A DNA stretch of 7,957 bases from the NCBI GenBank assembly GCA_022361315.1, contig JAKSBB010001150.1, positions 1 through 7,957 on the forward strand. The letters are read 5' to 3'. Under the pieces are notes generated by a model. That model had not been told where the DNA came from and made no database searches. It was given only the letters and a program-made list of their open reading frames with translations. Positions within the stretch are counted from its first letter, which is position 1. Every line of letters begins with the position of its first letter. Of this stretch, positions 1-5,943 are shown piece by piece. The stretch is from Desulfobacterales bacterium. GTDB taxonomy: Bacteria > Desulfobacterota > Desulfobacteria > Desulfobacterales > Desulfobacteraceae. The position numbers and the translations under genes were made by a program.

Positions 1-1
1 C

Positions 2-697
2 CACACCTACGACATCTTCATCAGCCTGCTGTGCGTGATCTTTTTTATTACGATTGCCCAGCGGGTCTGCCATCTGTTTCTGCCACGCTTTAACCACAGG
101 TCAGCCGAAAATGTCACCCGGGAACACGGAGAGGATATTGACGAATACAAAGGCATGCTGCAGATTTCCAGCCTCAAGGGATTTGGAGCAGCCCTGCTGC
201 TCTCCGGTGCCATTGTCGGAATTTCGGTAGGACTCAGCCAGATTTTCCCTAAGACCCAGGCCACAGCTATTACCATCCTGTCCATCACCACCCTGGGTAT
301 TGCCGGCTCTTTCGTTCCCCGCATACGAAACATCCCAAAGAGCTTCCAACTGGGCATGTACCTGATCATGATATTCTGCCTCACCGTAAGTTCCATGTCA
401 TCCCTGGAAAGGCTGGTCAATCTGGACCTGCCGCTTCTGGGGTACGTGAGTCTCTGTGTTTTCGGCTCCCTTGCCCTCCACGGCCTGCTATGCAGAATCT
501 TCAGGATTGATACGGATACCTTTATCATCACATCGGCCTCTGCCATCTGCTCACCGCCCTTTGTACCGGTGGTGGCGGCCGCCCTGAAGAATAAAACCAT
601 CATCCTTTCCGGGTTGACCACGGGTATCATCGGATATGCCATCGGCAACTACCTGGGGATATCCATGGCATATATCGTTCACACCCTTATCCAGTGA
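2..697 (+). CDS. DUF819-family membrane permease-like protein, C-terminal part (5' end outside window)
   Basis: The reading frame is open from base 2 and ends at TGA 695-697, so 231 C-terminal residues are visible. The family is usually about 380-400 residues, so roughly the first 40% is missing. The visible part has about six hydrophobic segments, separated by one charged stretch (around residues 25-50, ENVTREHGEDIDEY) that is probably a loop. The last 60 residues match the end of DUF819 proteins: a small-residue/Pro-rich segment (ITSASAICSPPFVPVVAAAL) and then GYAIGNYLGISMA, close to the family's typical GYAIGTYLG ending. DUF819 proteins are inner-membrane proteins of unknown substrate, thought to be transporter-like. 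The next gene starts 7 nt after the stop and its Shine-Dalgarno overlaps this stop, so the two are probably cotranscribed and translationally coupled. Family assignment is from remembered motifs; the substrate is unknown. Confidence 0.75.
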   Translation, partial: HTYDIFISLLCVIFFITIAQRVCHLFLPRFNHRSAENVTREHGEDIDEYKGMLQISSLKGFGAALLLSGAIVGISVGLSQIFPKTQATAITILSITTLGIAGSFVPRIRNIPKSFQLGMYLIMIFCLTVSSMSSLERLVNLDLPLLGYVSLCVFGSLALHGLLCRIFRIDTDTFIITSASAICSPPFVPVVAAALKNKTIILSGLTTGIIGYAIGNYLGISMAYIVHTLIQ

Positions 698-704
698 GGC
701 GCCC

Positions 705-2117
705 ATGACATCACTACCTGATACCGGCCGGGACTATGAAGCGGTCCTGGAAGAACTGAAAACCTTCGGAAACGACGACCCGGATTACAAATCCGGGCGG
801 ACCTGGAGCCTGGTCTATTATCTGGATGAGGCGCACACCGACTTTTTAAACCGGGCCGGTGAGATGTATGCTTCGGCCAACGGCCTGAACCCCATGGCCT
901 TCAAGAGTCTGAAACGCCTGGAGACAGAGGTGGTCCGAATGACGGCCGGCCTGCTCCACGGAGACCACGACACCTGCGGTATCGTCACTTCCGGAGGAAC
1001 GGAAAGCTGTCTTCTGGCGGTGAAAACCTACCGGGATATGGCGAGAAAGGTTAAAAAGATACGACGGCCGGAGATGATCCTTCCCGAATCCGCCCATGTG
1101 GCCTGGGACAAAGGTGCCCAGTACTTTAACGTCAAACCGGTGCGTATCCCCCTGGACGACGGATTCCGGGTGGATGCGGACAAGGTGAGGCGCGCCGTTA
1201 ACCGAAATACGATCATGATCCTGGGTTCTGCCCCGGAATATCCCCACGGCGTTGTGGATCCCATCGAAGCACTGGGGGAGATCGCCCTGAAAAAAAATAT
1301 CCCCCTCCATGTGGATGCCTGCGTGGGGGGCTATCTCCTCCCCTTTGTGGAAGAACTGGGATACCGGGTGCCGCCCTTTGATTTCCGGGTACCGGGCGTC
1401 ACCAGCATTTCTGCAGATACCCATAAGTACGGGTACGGTGCCAAAGGCGCCTCCACTATCCTCTACCGGCATATGGATATTATGGAACATCAGATCTTTG
1501 TCTCCACGGAATGGCCCGGCGGGGTATTTGCCTCCCCCGGACTCCTGGGTACCCGGCCGGGGGGCGCTGTGGCGGCGGCCTGGGCCGCCATGCAGGCCAT
1601 GGGCCGTGAAGGCTACCTCAGCCGTGCCCGGGATATCATGGACACCACGCAAAAGCTGATGGACGGTATCAACACCATTGAGGGCCTTGAGGTTGTGGGG
1701 ACACCGGAGATGAGCCTGTTTGCTTACAGGTCCACGGAGAAAAAACTGGGGATATATGCCGTCGGCGACCGGATGGAAAAACGGGGCTGGCATATTGACC
1801 GTCAGCAGAAGCCGGAATGCCTGCACGCCATGGTGACCCCCCGTCACCGGAATATTGCGGATCTTTATCTCAAAGACCTGGCGGAAAGTGTGGCCGAAGT
1901 CAGAGCCAATCCCAGACTTTCGGTGCAGGGTGGTGCCGCCACCTACGGTATGGTGTCCAAAGTGCCCTTCAGAAAAATGGTGAAAAAAAATGTGCTGGAA
2001 ATGATGCGCCAAATGTACGGTCCGGACGGTGAGGCGTTGAACCTGTCGGATGACGCGGCGGGCAGCGGAGGGATTGCTGACCGGCTGGGGCGCCTCTTTC
2101 TGAGGTTCAGATCCTGA
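705..2117 (+). CDS. PLP-dependent decarboxylase/lyase of the sphingosine-1-phosphate lyase type
   Basis: A 470-residue group II PLP-dependent decarboxylase-fold enzyme. It is colinear with sphingosine-1-phosphate lyase (SPL), which cleaves phosphorylated long-chain amino alcohols to an aldehyde and phosphoethanolamine. Visible SPL landmarks are TSGGTES (residues 95-101, cofactor phosphate region), PHGVVDP, HVDACVGG with Asp204 (expected to pair with the pyridine nitrogen), and SADTHKYG with Lys241 as the expected Schiff-base lysine. These are followed by WPGG.(F/Y)ASP and G(T/S)RPGG, and then a conserved C-terminal small domain. No N-terminal membrane anchor is seen, unlike eukaryotic SPL, so the enzyme should be soluble as in bacterial SPLs. 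The frame extends upstream to 636, but ATG 705 is chosen because GAGG at 696-699 lies 5 nt before it and because an earlier start would overlap the permease. The true substrate may be another phospho-amino alcohol or an amino acid; automated annotation often says only 'aspartate aminotransferase family'. Confidence 0.88.
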   Translation: MTSLPDTGRDYEAVLEELKTFGNDDPDYKSGRTWSLVYYLDEAHTDFLNRAGEMYASANGLNPMAFKSLKRLETEVVRMTAGLLHGDHDTCGIVTSGGTESCLLAVKTYRDMARKVKKIRRPEMILPESAHVAWDKGAQYFNVKPVRIPLDDGFRVDADKVRRAVNRNTIMILGSAPEYPHGVVDPIEALGEIALKKNIPLHVDACVGGYLLPFVEELGYRVPPFDFRVPGVTSISADTHKYGYGAKGASTILYRHMDIMEHQIFVSTEWPGGVFASPGLLGTRPGGAVAAAWAAMQAMGREGYLSRARDIMDTTQKLMDGINTIEGLEVVGTPEMSLFAYRSTEKKLGIYAVGDRMEKRGWHIDRQQKPECLHAMVTPRHRNIADLYLKDLAESVAEVRANPRLSVQGGAATYGMVSKVPFRKMVKKNVLEMMRQMYGPDGEALNLSDDAAGSGGIADRLGRLFLRFRS

Positions 2118-2142
2118 ATTAAAAAACGGCAATCATTCAGGA
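2112..2142. repeat. 8-bp perfect inverted repeat between convergent genes
   Basis: TCCTGAAT (2112-2119) and ATTCAGGA (2135-2142) flank a 15-nt loop. The TGA stop of the lyase (2115-2117) lies in the left arm and the stop of the TetR gene (2137-2139, - strand) lies in the right arm. Neither strand has a U-run after the stem; the only T-run (on the - strand) is inside the loop. It could be a weak bidirectional stop for the two converging transcripts, or simply chance. Confidence 0.3.
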
Positions 2143-2796
2143 CAGGGATTTGGCGGTCATATCCAGAAAGGTGTTGAACAGGCTTTCATAGGAGGTGCCG
2201 TAGGTATCGCTGAACCCTTCGCGCCGCATGAGTATGATCTGGATCACACCGAAAACCTGCCCCCAGAGAATCAGCATGAGTTGTTCCGGTGTCAGATCGG
2301 TGCGGATCTGCCCGTCTTGGATTGCCTTTGCCAGGCAGCGGGTCATGAGATCTGCCAGGGCATCTGTTTTCTCCTGGCAGCGCCTTTTGTATGTGTCGGC
2401 TTCAGGCCCGTTACCGTCCGGAGAGTCCTGTCGATAGACACAGGTACTGGCCTCATACACCATAATCAGTTTGAGATAATCCGGATGGGCCAGAGAAAAA
2501 TCGTAAAATGCCCGGCCCAGCTTCTTAAGGTCAAGCGGGGCACCGTCTGAAATTCCCGAGGCGGTTTCGATTTCGGTGTACAGCAGTTTCAGCCCCCGCA
2601 GGACGACAGCCAGAAAAATATCTTCTTTATCGCGAAAGTATAGGTAGATGGATCGCTTGTTATAGCCGGAGGCATCGGCAATTTCTATGATGGTGGTGGC
2701 ATCGTACCCCTTCTTGAAGAAGACGGGCTCCGCCATGTCGATGATCCTATTTTCCCGCTGCTGCCGTTCCCACGCCTTGCGCGCTTCGCTTGTCAT
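2137..2796 (-). CDS. TetR/AcrR-family transcriptional regulator
   Basis: A 219-residue protein of normal TetR length. The N-terminal DNA-binding domain spans about residues 15-63. Its helix-turn-helix reads TTIIEIADASGYNKRSIYLYF (residues 34-54), the standard TetR pattern in which an aromatic-rich SIYLYFRDKEDIF segment follows the recognition helix. The remaining ~150 residues are helical and hydrophobic, as expected for a ligand-binding and dimerisation domain; the ligand cannot be read from sequence. The ATG at 2794-2796 is preceded on the - strand by AAAAGGGGATTGA, a good ribosome binding site that overlaps the stop codon of the upstream gene (2808-2810). That fits an operon with translational coupling. 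Its target could be this operon, the convergent permease/lyase operon, or neither. I see no obvious palindromic operator beside it. Confidence 0.93.
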   Translation of the reverse strand: MTSEARKAWERQQRENRIIDMAEPVFFKKGYDATTIIEIADASGYNKRSIYLYFRDKEDIFLAVVLRGLKLLYTEIETASGISDGAPLDLKKLGRAFYDFSLAHPDYLKLIMVYEASTCVYRQDSPDGNGPEADTYKRRCQEKTDALADLMTRCLAKAIQDGQIRTDLTPEQLMLILWGQVFGVIQIILMRREGFSDTYGTSYESLFNTFLDMTAKSLS

Positions 2797-2807
2797 TCAA
2801 TCCCCTT

Positions 2808-3332
2808 TTATCCCAGCGCAGCAGACAGGCGCTCCGACAGCTCAGTATGACGGCCGGAAGGCAATGCGGCAAGCAGGGAGGCAAACAATTCACGGATAAC
2901 AGCGGTTTTAGGCTCCGGCGACAGCAGGTGTACCTCGATTGTTTTCAGATCGAACACCACGGTTTCCAGGGCCGAAAAGCTGTCTGCCCCGCCGGCTGCA
3001 GCGGTACGAATCTCGTCCACCAGGGCACTAGTCAGTTCCCGGTCCGGATCCGTGATTACCCGTTCCCTGCTGAGGCTTTGATTTGCACCCCCTGCAGGGG
3101 TGACCCCGATTTCTTTTTGTCCCATGGCAGTAATACCGATACCGCCGGACAGGGTTTTAAGTTCCGCATGCCCGCCCATGAACAAGGTTTCCGCCATCTT
3201 TGCAGCCTCATCTTTGCCCAGGCCCAATGCATCACCCACATCGTACATGGAGACCTGAACATCCGGATCTCCATTTGCCATGGTATTCAACTGTGCCAGA
3301 TATGCCGTCAACTCCGGGGAATCTAAACTCAC
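2808..3332 (-). CDS. Unidentified protein, possible winged-helix domain, cotranscribed with TetR gene
   Basis: I do not recognise this 174-residue protein. It has no signal peptide or membrane segment. Residues about 29-73 (YDVGDALGLGKDEAAKMAETLFMGGH..ELK..SGGIGITAMG) resemble a winged helix-turn-helix: two short helices, a recognition-like helix, then a Gly-rich beta wing. Residues about 95-174 look helical and end in an Ala/Leu-rich segment. The frame can be read from GTG 3344, but I choose GTG 3332 because a clear GGAGG sits 5 nt upstream of it on the - strand, inside the extra N-terminal stretch. The TetR gene follows after 11 nt and its ribosome binding site overlaps this stop, so the two are an operon. 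Pairing suggests a sensing or partner role in the TetR circuit, which is inference. A remote MarR-like or DprA-like winged helix is possible but unproven. Confidence 0.75.
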   Translation of the reverse strand: MSLDSPELTAYLAQLNTMANGDPDVQVSMYDVGDALGLGKDEAAKMAETLFMGGHAELKTLSGGIGITAMGQKEIGVTPAGGANQSLSRERVITDPDRELTSALVDEIRTAAAGGADSFSALETVVFDLKTIEVHLLSPEPKTAVIRELFASLLAALPSGRHTELSERLSAALG

Positions 3333-3398
3333 GGGGACCTCCACATTTTAAGATTTTCGTCACTATAGAAATGTCATAAGGGGTGTTTGCCGATATAA

Positions 3399-3438
3399 AA
3401 TACCCCCTGCAGGGTATTGAACACCTGCAGGGGGTATT
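3399..3438 (-). terminator. Strong hairpin terminator of the 52-aa gene
   Basis: Arms 3399-3413 and 3424-3438 form a perfect 15-bp stem (AATACCCCCTGCAGG) around a 10-nt loop. It lies 17 nt downstream of the stop of the small minus-strand gene. On the - strand the stem runs into TTTTATAT, a reasonable U-tract. The next gene on the same strand begins at 3332, so this also separates the two transcripts. On the + strand there is no reading gene and no U-run. Confidence 0.75.
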
Positions 3439-3455
3439 CTTCAAGTCTGGTCGAA

Positions 3456-3614
3456 TCAGGAAGACATGCAGCCGTCGTCTTTGATCACTTTGGTATAACA
3501 CTCATTGCGTTCTTTGTCATTTTTGGCAGTATTGTCACACTCAGTCATCTTTTCTACCACTTTTTTCTGATCGTCGGCATCGCAATAGTCTTTTTTGTCT
3601 TTGGATTCAGTCAT
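3456..3614 (-). CDS. Small four-cysteine, highly charged protein (52 aa), function unknown
   Basis: A 52-codon gene, ATG at 3612-3614 and TGA at 3456-3458. It has a near-perfect ribosome binding site (AAAAAGGAGG, with 6 nt before the ATG on the - strand) and a strong hairpin terminator just downstream, so it looks like a complete transcription unit. The protein begins MTESKDKKDYCDADDQ and is very rich in Lys, Asp and Glu. It has no hydrophobic segment or signal peptide, so it should be cytoplasmic. It contains four cysteines, C11, C26, C39 and C49, with intervals of 14, 12 and 9 residues. Between them the sequence looks helical, so paired cysteines could bind a metal or form disulfides in a helical hairpin. 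Only one CX9C spacing is present, so a twin-CX9C (CHCH) assignment is not justified. I recognise no family. The control signals make a spurious ORF unlikely. Confidence 0.75.
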   Translation of the reverse strand: MTESKDKKDYCDADDQKKVVEKMTECDNTAKNDKERNECYTKVIKDDGCMSS

Positions 3615-3653
3615 GGGGTTCCTCCTTTTTAATAATTTTGCCTCTTGTACCTT

Positions 3654-3682
3654 AGTATTCCGTCGTTTCAGGTTTGCCTCAA
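3654..3682 (-). promoter_or_regulatory. Candidate sigma70 promoter for the 52-aa gene
   Basis: On the - strand TTGAGG (3682-3677) and AATACT (3659-3654) are separated by 17 nt, each matching the consensus at 4 of 6 positions. This would give a leader of about 35 nt. A perfect TTGACA at 3722-3717 (-) lies further upstream, but its best -10 partners are poor. The assignment is weak. Confidence 0.25.
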
Positions 3683-3760
3683 AGTATTAGACATAAGCTA
3701 AAACGGTAAATATGAATGTCAACTGTTTCAGGGTATCTTGGCGGGCTTGCCCAGAAAATT

Positions 3761-4162
3761 TCAGTTTGGGAACTTCAATGGAGCGACGCCTTTTTTTTGG
3801 CGCATCCAGTTCAGAGCGGACTGCACCGCTGCTTGGCGGCTCAGGTAAAGGATGCCGGCGGTTTTACCCGGGAAATCAAGCAGCAGTAATCCCACCAGTA
3901 TGGTCAACAGGCCCTGCCCCGGAATAAAAAGCATGATGACTCCCATCATTAGGAGACAAGCGCCTGCCAGATTCGTCAATACCCGAATCACCAAATGGCG
4001 GGACGGGACGGCCCTTTTATTTCCGGCCAGATCAGTAAAGTAGGATACGGGTATCCTGGCCACCATCCAGGGAACGGCTGCCAGGCTCAGGAGAAAACAG
4101 ACCAGGGAAATCCCGGAAATCCACATCAGCTGTGTCTGGTATGTCAGAATTAATTCCAGCAT
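3761..4162 (-). CDS. Small PGPGW-like integral membrane protein
   Basis: A 133-residue protein with about three membrane segments: residues 12-34, 60-80 and 84-96. The last two are joined by a tight IPGQG turn and followed by LTILVGLLLLDFPGK. This resembles the 'putative transmembrane protein PGPGW' family, whose signature is a Pro-Gly-Pro-Gly-Trp turn followed by a Leu-rich helix; here the motif is degenerate (PGQGL). A polar, basic loop (about residues 41-57) lies between segments 1 and 2, and the basic C-terminus (RQKKG) is probably cytoplasmic. Family function is unknown. ATG 4162 is preferred over GTG 4171 because AGGTG lies about 7 nt upstream of the ATG, while the GTG has no clear ribosome binding site. 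It is divergent from the sodium symporter gene. The 146-nt gap downstream to the 52-aa gene contains no obvious terminator. Confidence 0.72.
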   Translation of the reverse strand: MLELILTYQTQLMWISGISLVCFLLSLAAVPWMVARIPVSYFTDLAGNKRAVPSRHLVIRVLTNLAGACLLMMGVIMLFIPGQGLLTILVGLLLLDFPGKTAGILYLSRQAAVQSALNWMRQKKGVAPLKFPN

Positions 4163-4205
4163 GGCTGACACCTATACCACGGCCGGGACGGGGGATGAAA
4201 TAAAA

Positions 4206-4234
4206 AATATCACAAAGTGAATGCAGGGGTTCAA
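4206..4234 (-). promoter_or_regulatory. Candidate promoter for the PGPGW-like gene
   Basis: On the - strand TTGAAC (4234-4229) and GATATT (4211-4206) are separated by 17 nt, 4 of 6 consensus matches each. It would start transcription roughly 35 nt before the ATG at 4162. It is weak but correctly placed. Confidence 0.25.
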
Positions 4235-4236
4235 TC

Positions 4237-4264
4237 TTGACAATTTGTTGATTTTGCTTTAAAT
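4237..4264 (+). promoter_or_regulatory. Candidate sigma70 promoter for the sodium symporter
   Basis: A perfect -35 box TTGACA (4237-4242), a 16-nt spacer and TTAAAT (4259-4264, 4 of 6 matches). The predicted start near 4271 gives an unusually long leader of about 168 nt before the transporter ATG at 4439. Other TTGACA hexamers at 4307 and 4343 lack a usable -10 box at the right distance. Confidence 0.35.
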
Positions 4265-4271
4265 ACGTTCC

Positions 4272-4290
4272 GGTTAAAAATTGTTTAACC
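4272..4290. promoter_or_regulatory. 19-bp near-palindrome, candidate operator
   Basis: GGTTAAA (4272-4278) and TTTAACC (4284-4290) form a perfect 7-bp inverted repeat around AATTG, and one further base pair also matches. It sits immediately downstream of the candidate -10 box for the transporter, where a bound repressor would block transcription. Half-sites are one helical turn apart, as for a dimeric regulator. The binding protein is unknown. Confidence 0.4.
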
Positions 4291-4312
4291 ATTGCATAAG
4301 CAGTGCTTGACA

Positions 4313-4398
4313 GAGCAGGACATGGGAAGACGCGGTTGTTCTTTGACAATACGTGAAATCTGGTCAGCCCCACAAGGCAGATAGAGCCATGTCCGCTT
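4313..4398 (+). other. Possible structured leader RNA upstream of the symporter
   Basis: GGACATGG (4318-4325) and CCATGTCC (4387-4394) pair perfectly. With a single bulged A, the flanking AGC (4314-4316) pairs with GCT (4395-4397), giving an 11-bp closing stem around a 61-nt interior. The interior has small possible hairpins (TTGT/ACAA at 4337-4350 and GCC/GGC near 4368-4379). The right arm contains the start codon of a 17-codon upstream ORF. I do not recognise a known riboswitch; the glycine aptamer core is not present. It could be regulatory or chance pairing. Confidence 0.25.
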
Positions 4399-4442
4399 GC
4401 CGGGCCTTACACATGAACAGCAAGACTTTGGAGGTTGAATGA
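4389..4442 (+). CDS. Possible 17-aa leader ORF overlapping the symporter start
   Basis: ATG 4389 opens a 17-codon frame (MSACRALHMNSKTLEVE). Its TGA (4440-4442) overlaps the symporter ATG (4439-4441) in an ATGA arrangement, the classic layout for translational coupling. The ribosome binding site is weak (GATAGAG region) and the start codon lies in the right arm of the predicted long-range stem. It may be a leader peptide; a chance short frame is just as possible. Confidence 0.22.
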   Translation: MSACRALHMNSKTLEVE

Positions 4443-5791
4443 CTTCGGTTTCACAACGGGACAGCTTTACAGGCAAATACGGCTTCATCGCCGCTGCGGC
4501 AGGCTCTGCCATCGGCCTGGGAAATATTTGGAAATTCCCCTATATCACGGGTGTGTACGGGGGATCGGCGTTTATCATTGTATATCTCATCTGTATCCTG
4601 CTGATCGGAATGCCGGTAATGCTTTCCGAAATCACGGTGGGCAGACGGGCCCAGAAAGGGGTGTTCGGCGCATACAAAAATCTGGCACCGGGAACCCCCT
4701 GGTTTTTCTCCGGTTATATGGGTATTGCCGCCGCCTTTTTGATCCTTTCTTTTTACGGGGTGGTGGCCGGCTGGACCATGGAATATGTGGTCAAGGCGGT
4801 GACCGGCGCCTTTAACGGCAGAACACCGGATGAGATCGGTGCCATGTTCGGCGGGTTTATCGGACAAACAGCCAAACCCATCCTCTGGCAGATTGGTTTC
4901 ATGTCCCTGACCTGCTTTATCGTCATCGCAGGCATTAAGAACGGGATCGAACGCTACTCCAAGATACTTATGCCCGTACTCCTGGTAATCCTGTTTTTCC
5001 TCTGCGCCAGATCCGTCACCCTGGACGGCGCGTCCAAAGGCTTTGAATTCCTCTTTAAACCGGATTTCACCAAATTGTCCGCCGAAGCGGTTCTTGCCGC
5101 CCTGGGGCATGCGTTTTTCTCACTGAGTCTTGGTATGGGTACGCTGGTCACCTATGGGTCCTATGTGAAGAAAAACGAAAGCTTAGGGCCCCTGGCCGTA
5201 CATATCACCGCTGCAGATACAATTATCGCCCTGCTGGCAGGTATTGCAATTTTTCCAGCGGTATTTGCCTTCGGCATCGAACCTGCCGCAGGTCCGGGCC
5301 TGGTGTTCGTTACCCTGCCCAACGTATTTCAGCAAATGCCCCTTGGCAGCTTTTTCTGCGTTCTGTTTTTCTTTCTGCTGGCCATTGCCGCACTGACCTC
5401 ATCCATCTCCATACTTGAGGTTGTGGTCACCCATTTGGTGGAAGATTTTAAAGTATCCAGAAAAACAGCCACAATTGTCACCACCCTGGTGATCACCTTA
5501 TTCGGCATCCCTTGCTCTCTCTCCTTCGGTGTGATGTCCGAGTTTAAAATCCTGGGGGCGAATTTCTTTGACAACGTGGACCACATTGCGTCCAACTTCC
5601 TGCTTCCTCTGGGCGGTCTGTGCATCTCCCTTTTTGTGGGTTGGAAAATGGCACGCAAGGATGTGGAGGATGAACTTTCCAACGGCGGTACCGTGTGCAC
5701 GGGATATCTGAATATATTTCTGTTTCTGGCAAATATTGTCGCTCCTATTGCCATTACAGCCGTTTTCCTGCACGGACTGAAGATTATCTAA
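4439..5791 (+). CDS. Sodium-dependent transporter, neurotransmitter:sodium symporter (NSS/SNF) family
   Basis: A 450-residue inner-membrane protein of the LeuT-fold NSS family. These proteins cotransport amino acids or related amines with Na+. Helix 1 carries the family signature GSAIGLGNIWKFPY (residues 22-35), the unwound segment that forms part of the substrate and sodium sites. Helix 6 has SLSLGMGTL followed by TYGSY (from residue 228), the matching unwound segment. Helix 7 begins with an acidic residue (Asp260), in keeping with chloride-independent bacterial members. I count about 11 membrane helices, as in MhsT and Tyt1 rather than the 12 of LeuT; the short tail ends at LHGLKII. The start is fixed by GGAGG at 4430-4434. 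The substrate cannot be told from sequence. The gene is alone, with a long 5' leader and a strong terminator, so it is monocistronic apart from a possible 17-codon leader ORF. Confidence 0.95.
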   Translation: MTSVSQRDSFTGKYGFIAAAAGSAIGLGNIWKFPYITGVYGGSAFIIVYLICILLIGMPVMLSEITVGRRAQKGVFGAYKNLAPGTPWFFSGYMGIAAAFLILSFYGVVAGWTMEYVVKAVTGAFNGRTPDEIGAMFGGFIGQTAKPILWQIGFMSLTCFIVIAGIKNGIERYSKILMPVLLVILFFLCARSVTLDGASKGFEFLFKPDFTKLSAEAVLAALGHAFFSLSLGMGTLVTYGSYVKKNESLGPLAVHITAADTIIALLAGIAIFPAVFAFGIEPAAGPGLVFVTLPNVFQQMPLGSFFCVLFFFLLAIAALTSSISILEVVVTHLVEDFKVSRKTATIVTTLVITLFGIPCSLSFGVMSEFKILGANFFDNVDHIASNFLLPLGGLCISLFVGWKMARKDVEDELSNGGTVCTGYLNIFLFLANIVAPIAITAVFLHGLKII

Positions 5792-5818
5792 CCTGAGATT
5801 TCTCAGTAAGATGAATAC

Positions 5819-5853
5819 AAAAGGCTGATGGATATGCTTCCATCAGCCTTTTT
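5819..5853 (+). terminator. Intrinsic terminator after the sodium symporter
   Basis: A perfect 13-bp stem AAAAGGCTGATGG (5819-5831) / CCATCAGCCTTTT (5840-5852) with an 8-nt loop, ending in TTTTT. It lies 28 nt after the symporter stop. The A-run before the stem makes it potentially bidirectional, so it may also stop the convergent transcript of the AF1514-like gene. A smaller hairpin (CTGAG/CTCAG, 5793-5806) lies just upstream. Confidence 0.92.
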
Positions 5854-5943
5854 GTGTGACGCGTAAACGTTCTCTGCCCCTCGAATTTGACAATTTGCAC
5901 AAGTTCTGACATTAAGAGGGCCATATCAGTCATGCATTTGCAA

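Noticed and set aside
7..648. A 213-codon - strand frame opposite the DUF819 gene
   Set aside because: The + frame has membrane segments and a family-like C-terminus; the - frame is Arg/Met-rich and shows no recognisable feature.
846..2132. A 428-codon open frame on the - strand, antisense to the lyase gene
   Set aside because: It is His/Gly/Pro-rich with no domain logic and lies fully opposite a gene with clear SPL motifs. It is a shadow caused by codon bias.
3417..3632. A 71-codon + strand frame with a hydrophobic C-terminal half, antisense to the 52-aa gene
   Set aside because: It has no ribosome binding site and begins inside the terminator hairpin. Its hydrophobicity comes from reading Lys/Asp/Glu codons in reverse. 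The - strand frame has the control signals.
3717..3760. GGGC-AA-GCCC (read on the - strand, near 3742-3751) as a terminator for the PGPGW-like gene
   Set aside because: The stem has only 4 bp, the loop is too small and no U-run follows.
4301..4365. TTGACA hexamers at 4307 and 4343 as symporter promoters
   Set aside because: At 16-18 nt downstream the sequences are GC-rich or poor matches to TATAAT.
4032..4373. A 113-codon - strand frame in the intergenic region
   Set aside because: It overlaps the start of the PGPGW-like gene in another frame, has no good ribosome binding site and no domain features.
4451..5110. A 219-codon - strand frame opposite the symporter
   Set aside because: The symporter frame carries unmistakable NSS motifs; the opposite frame is a compositional shadow.
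5887..5915. TTGACA at 5887-5892 resembling a + strand promoter
   Set aside because: The best -10 partner (CATTAA) matches only 3 of 6 positions and the only thing downstream is the antisense strand of the AF1514-like gene.
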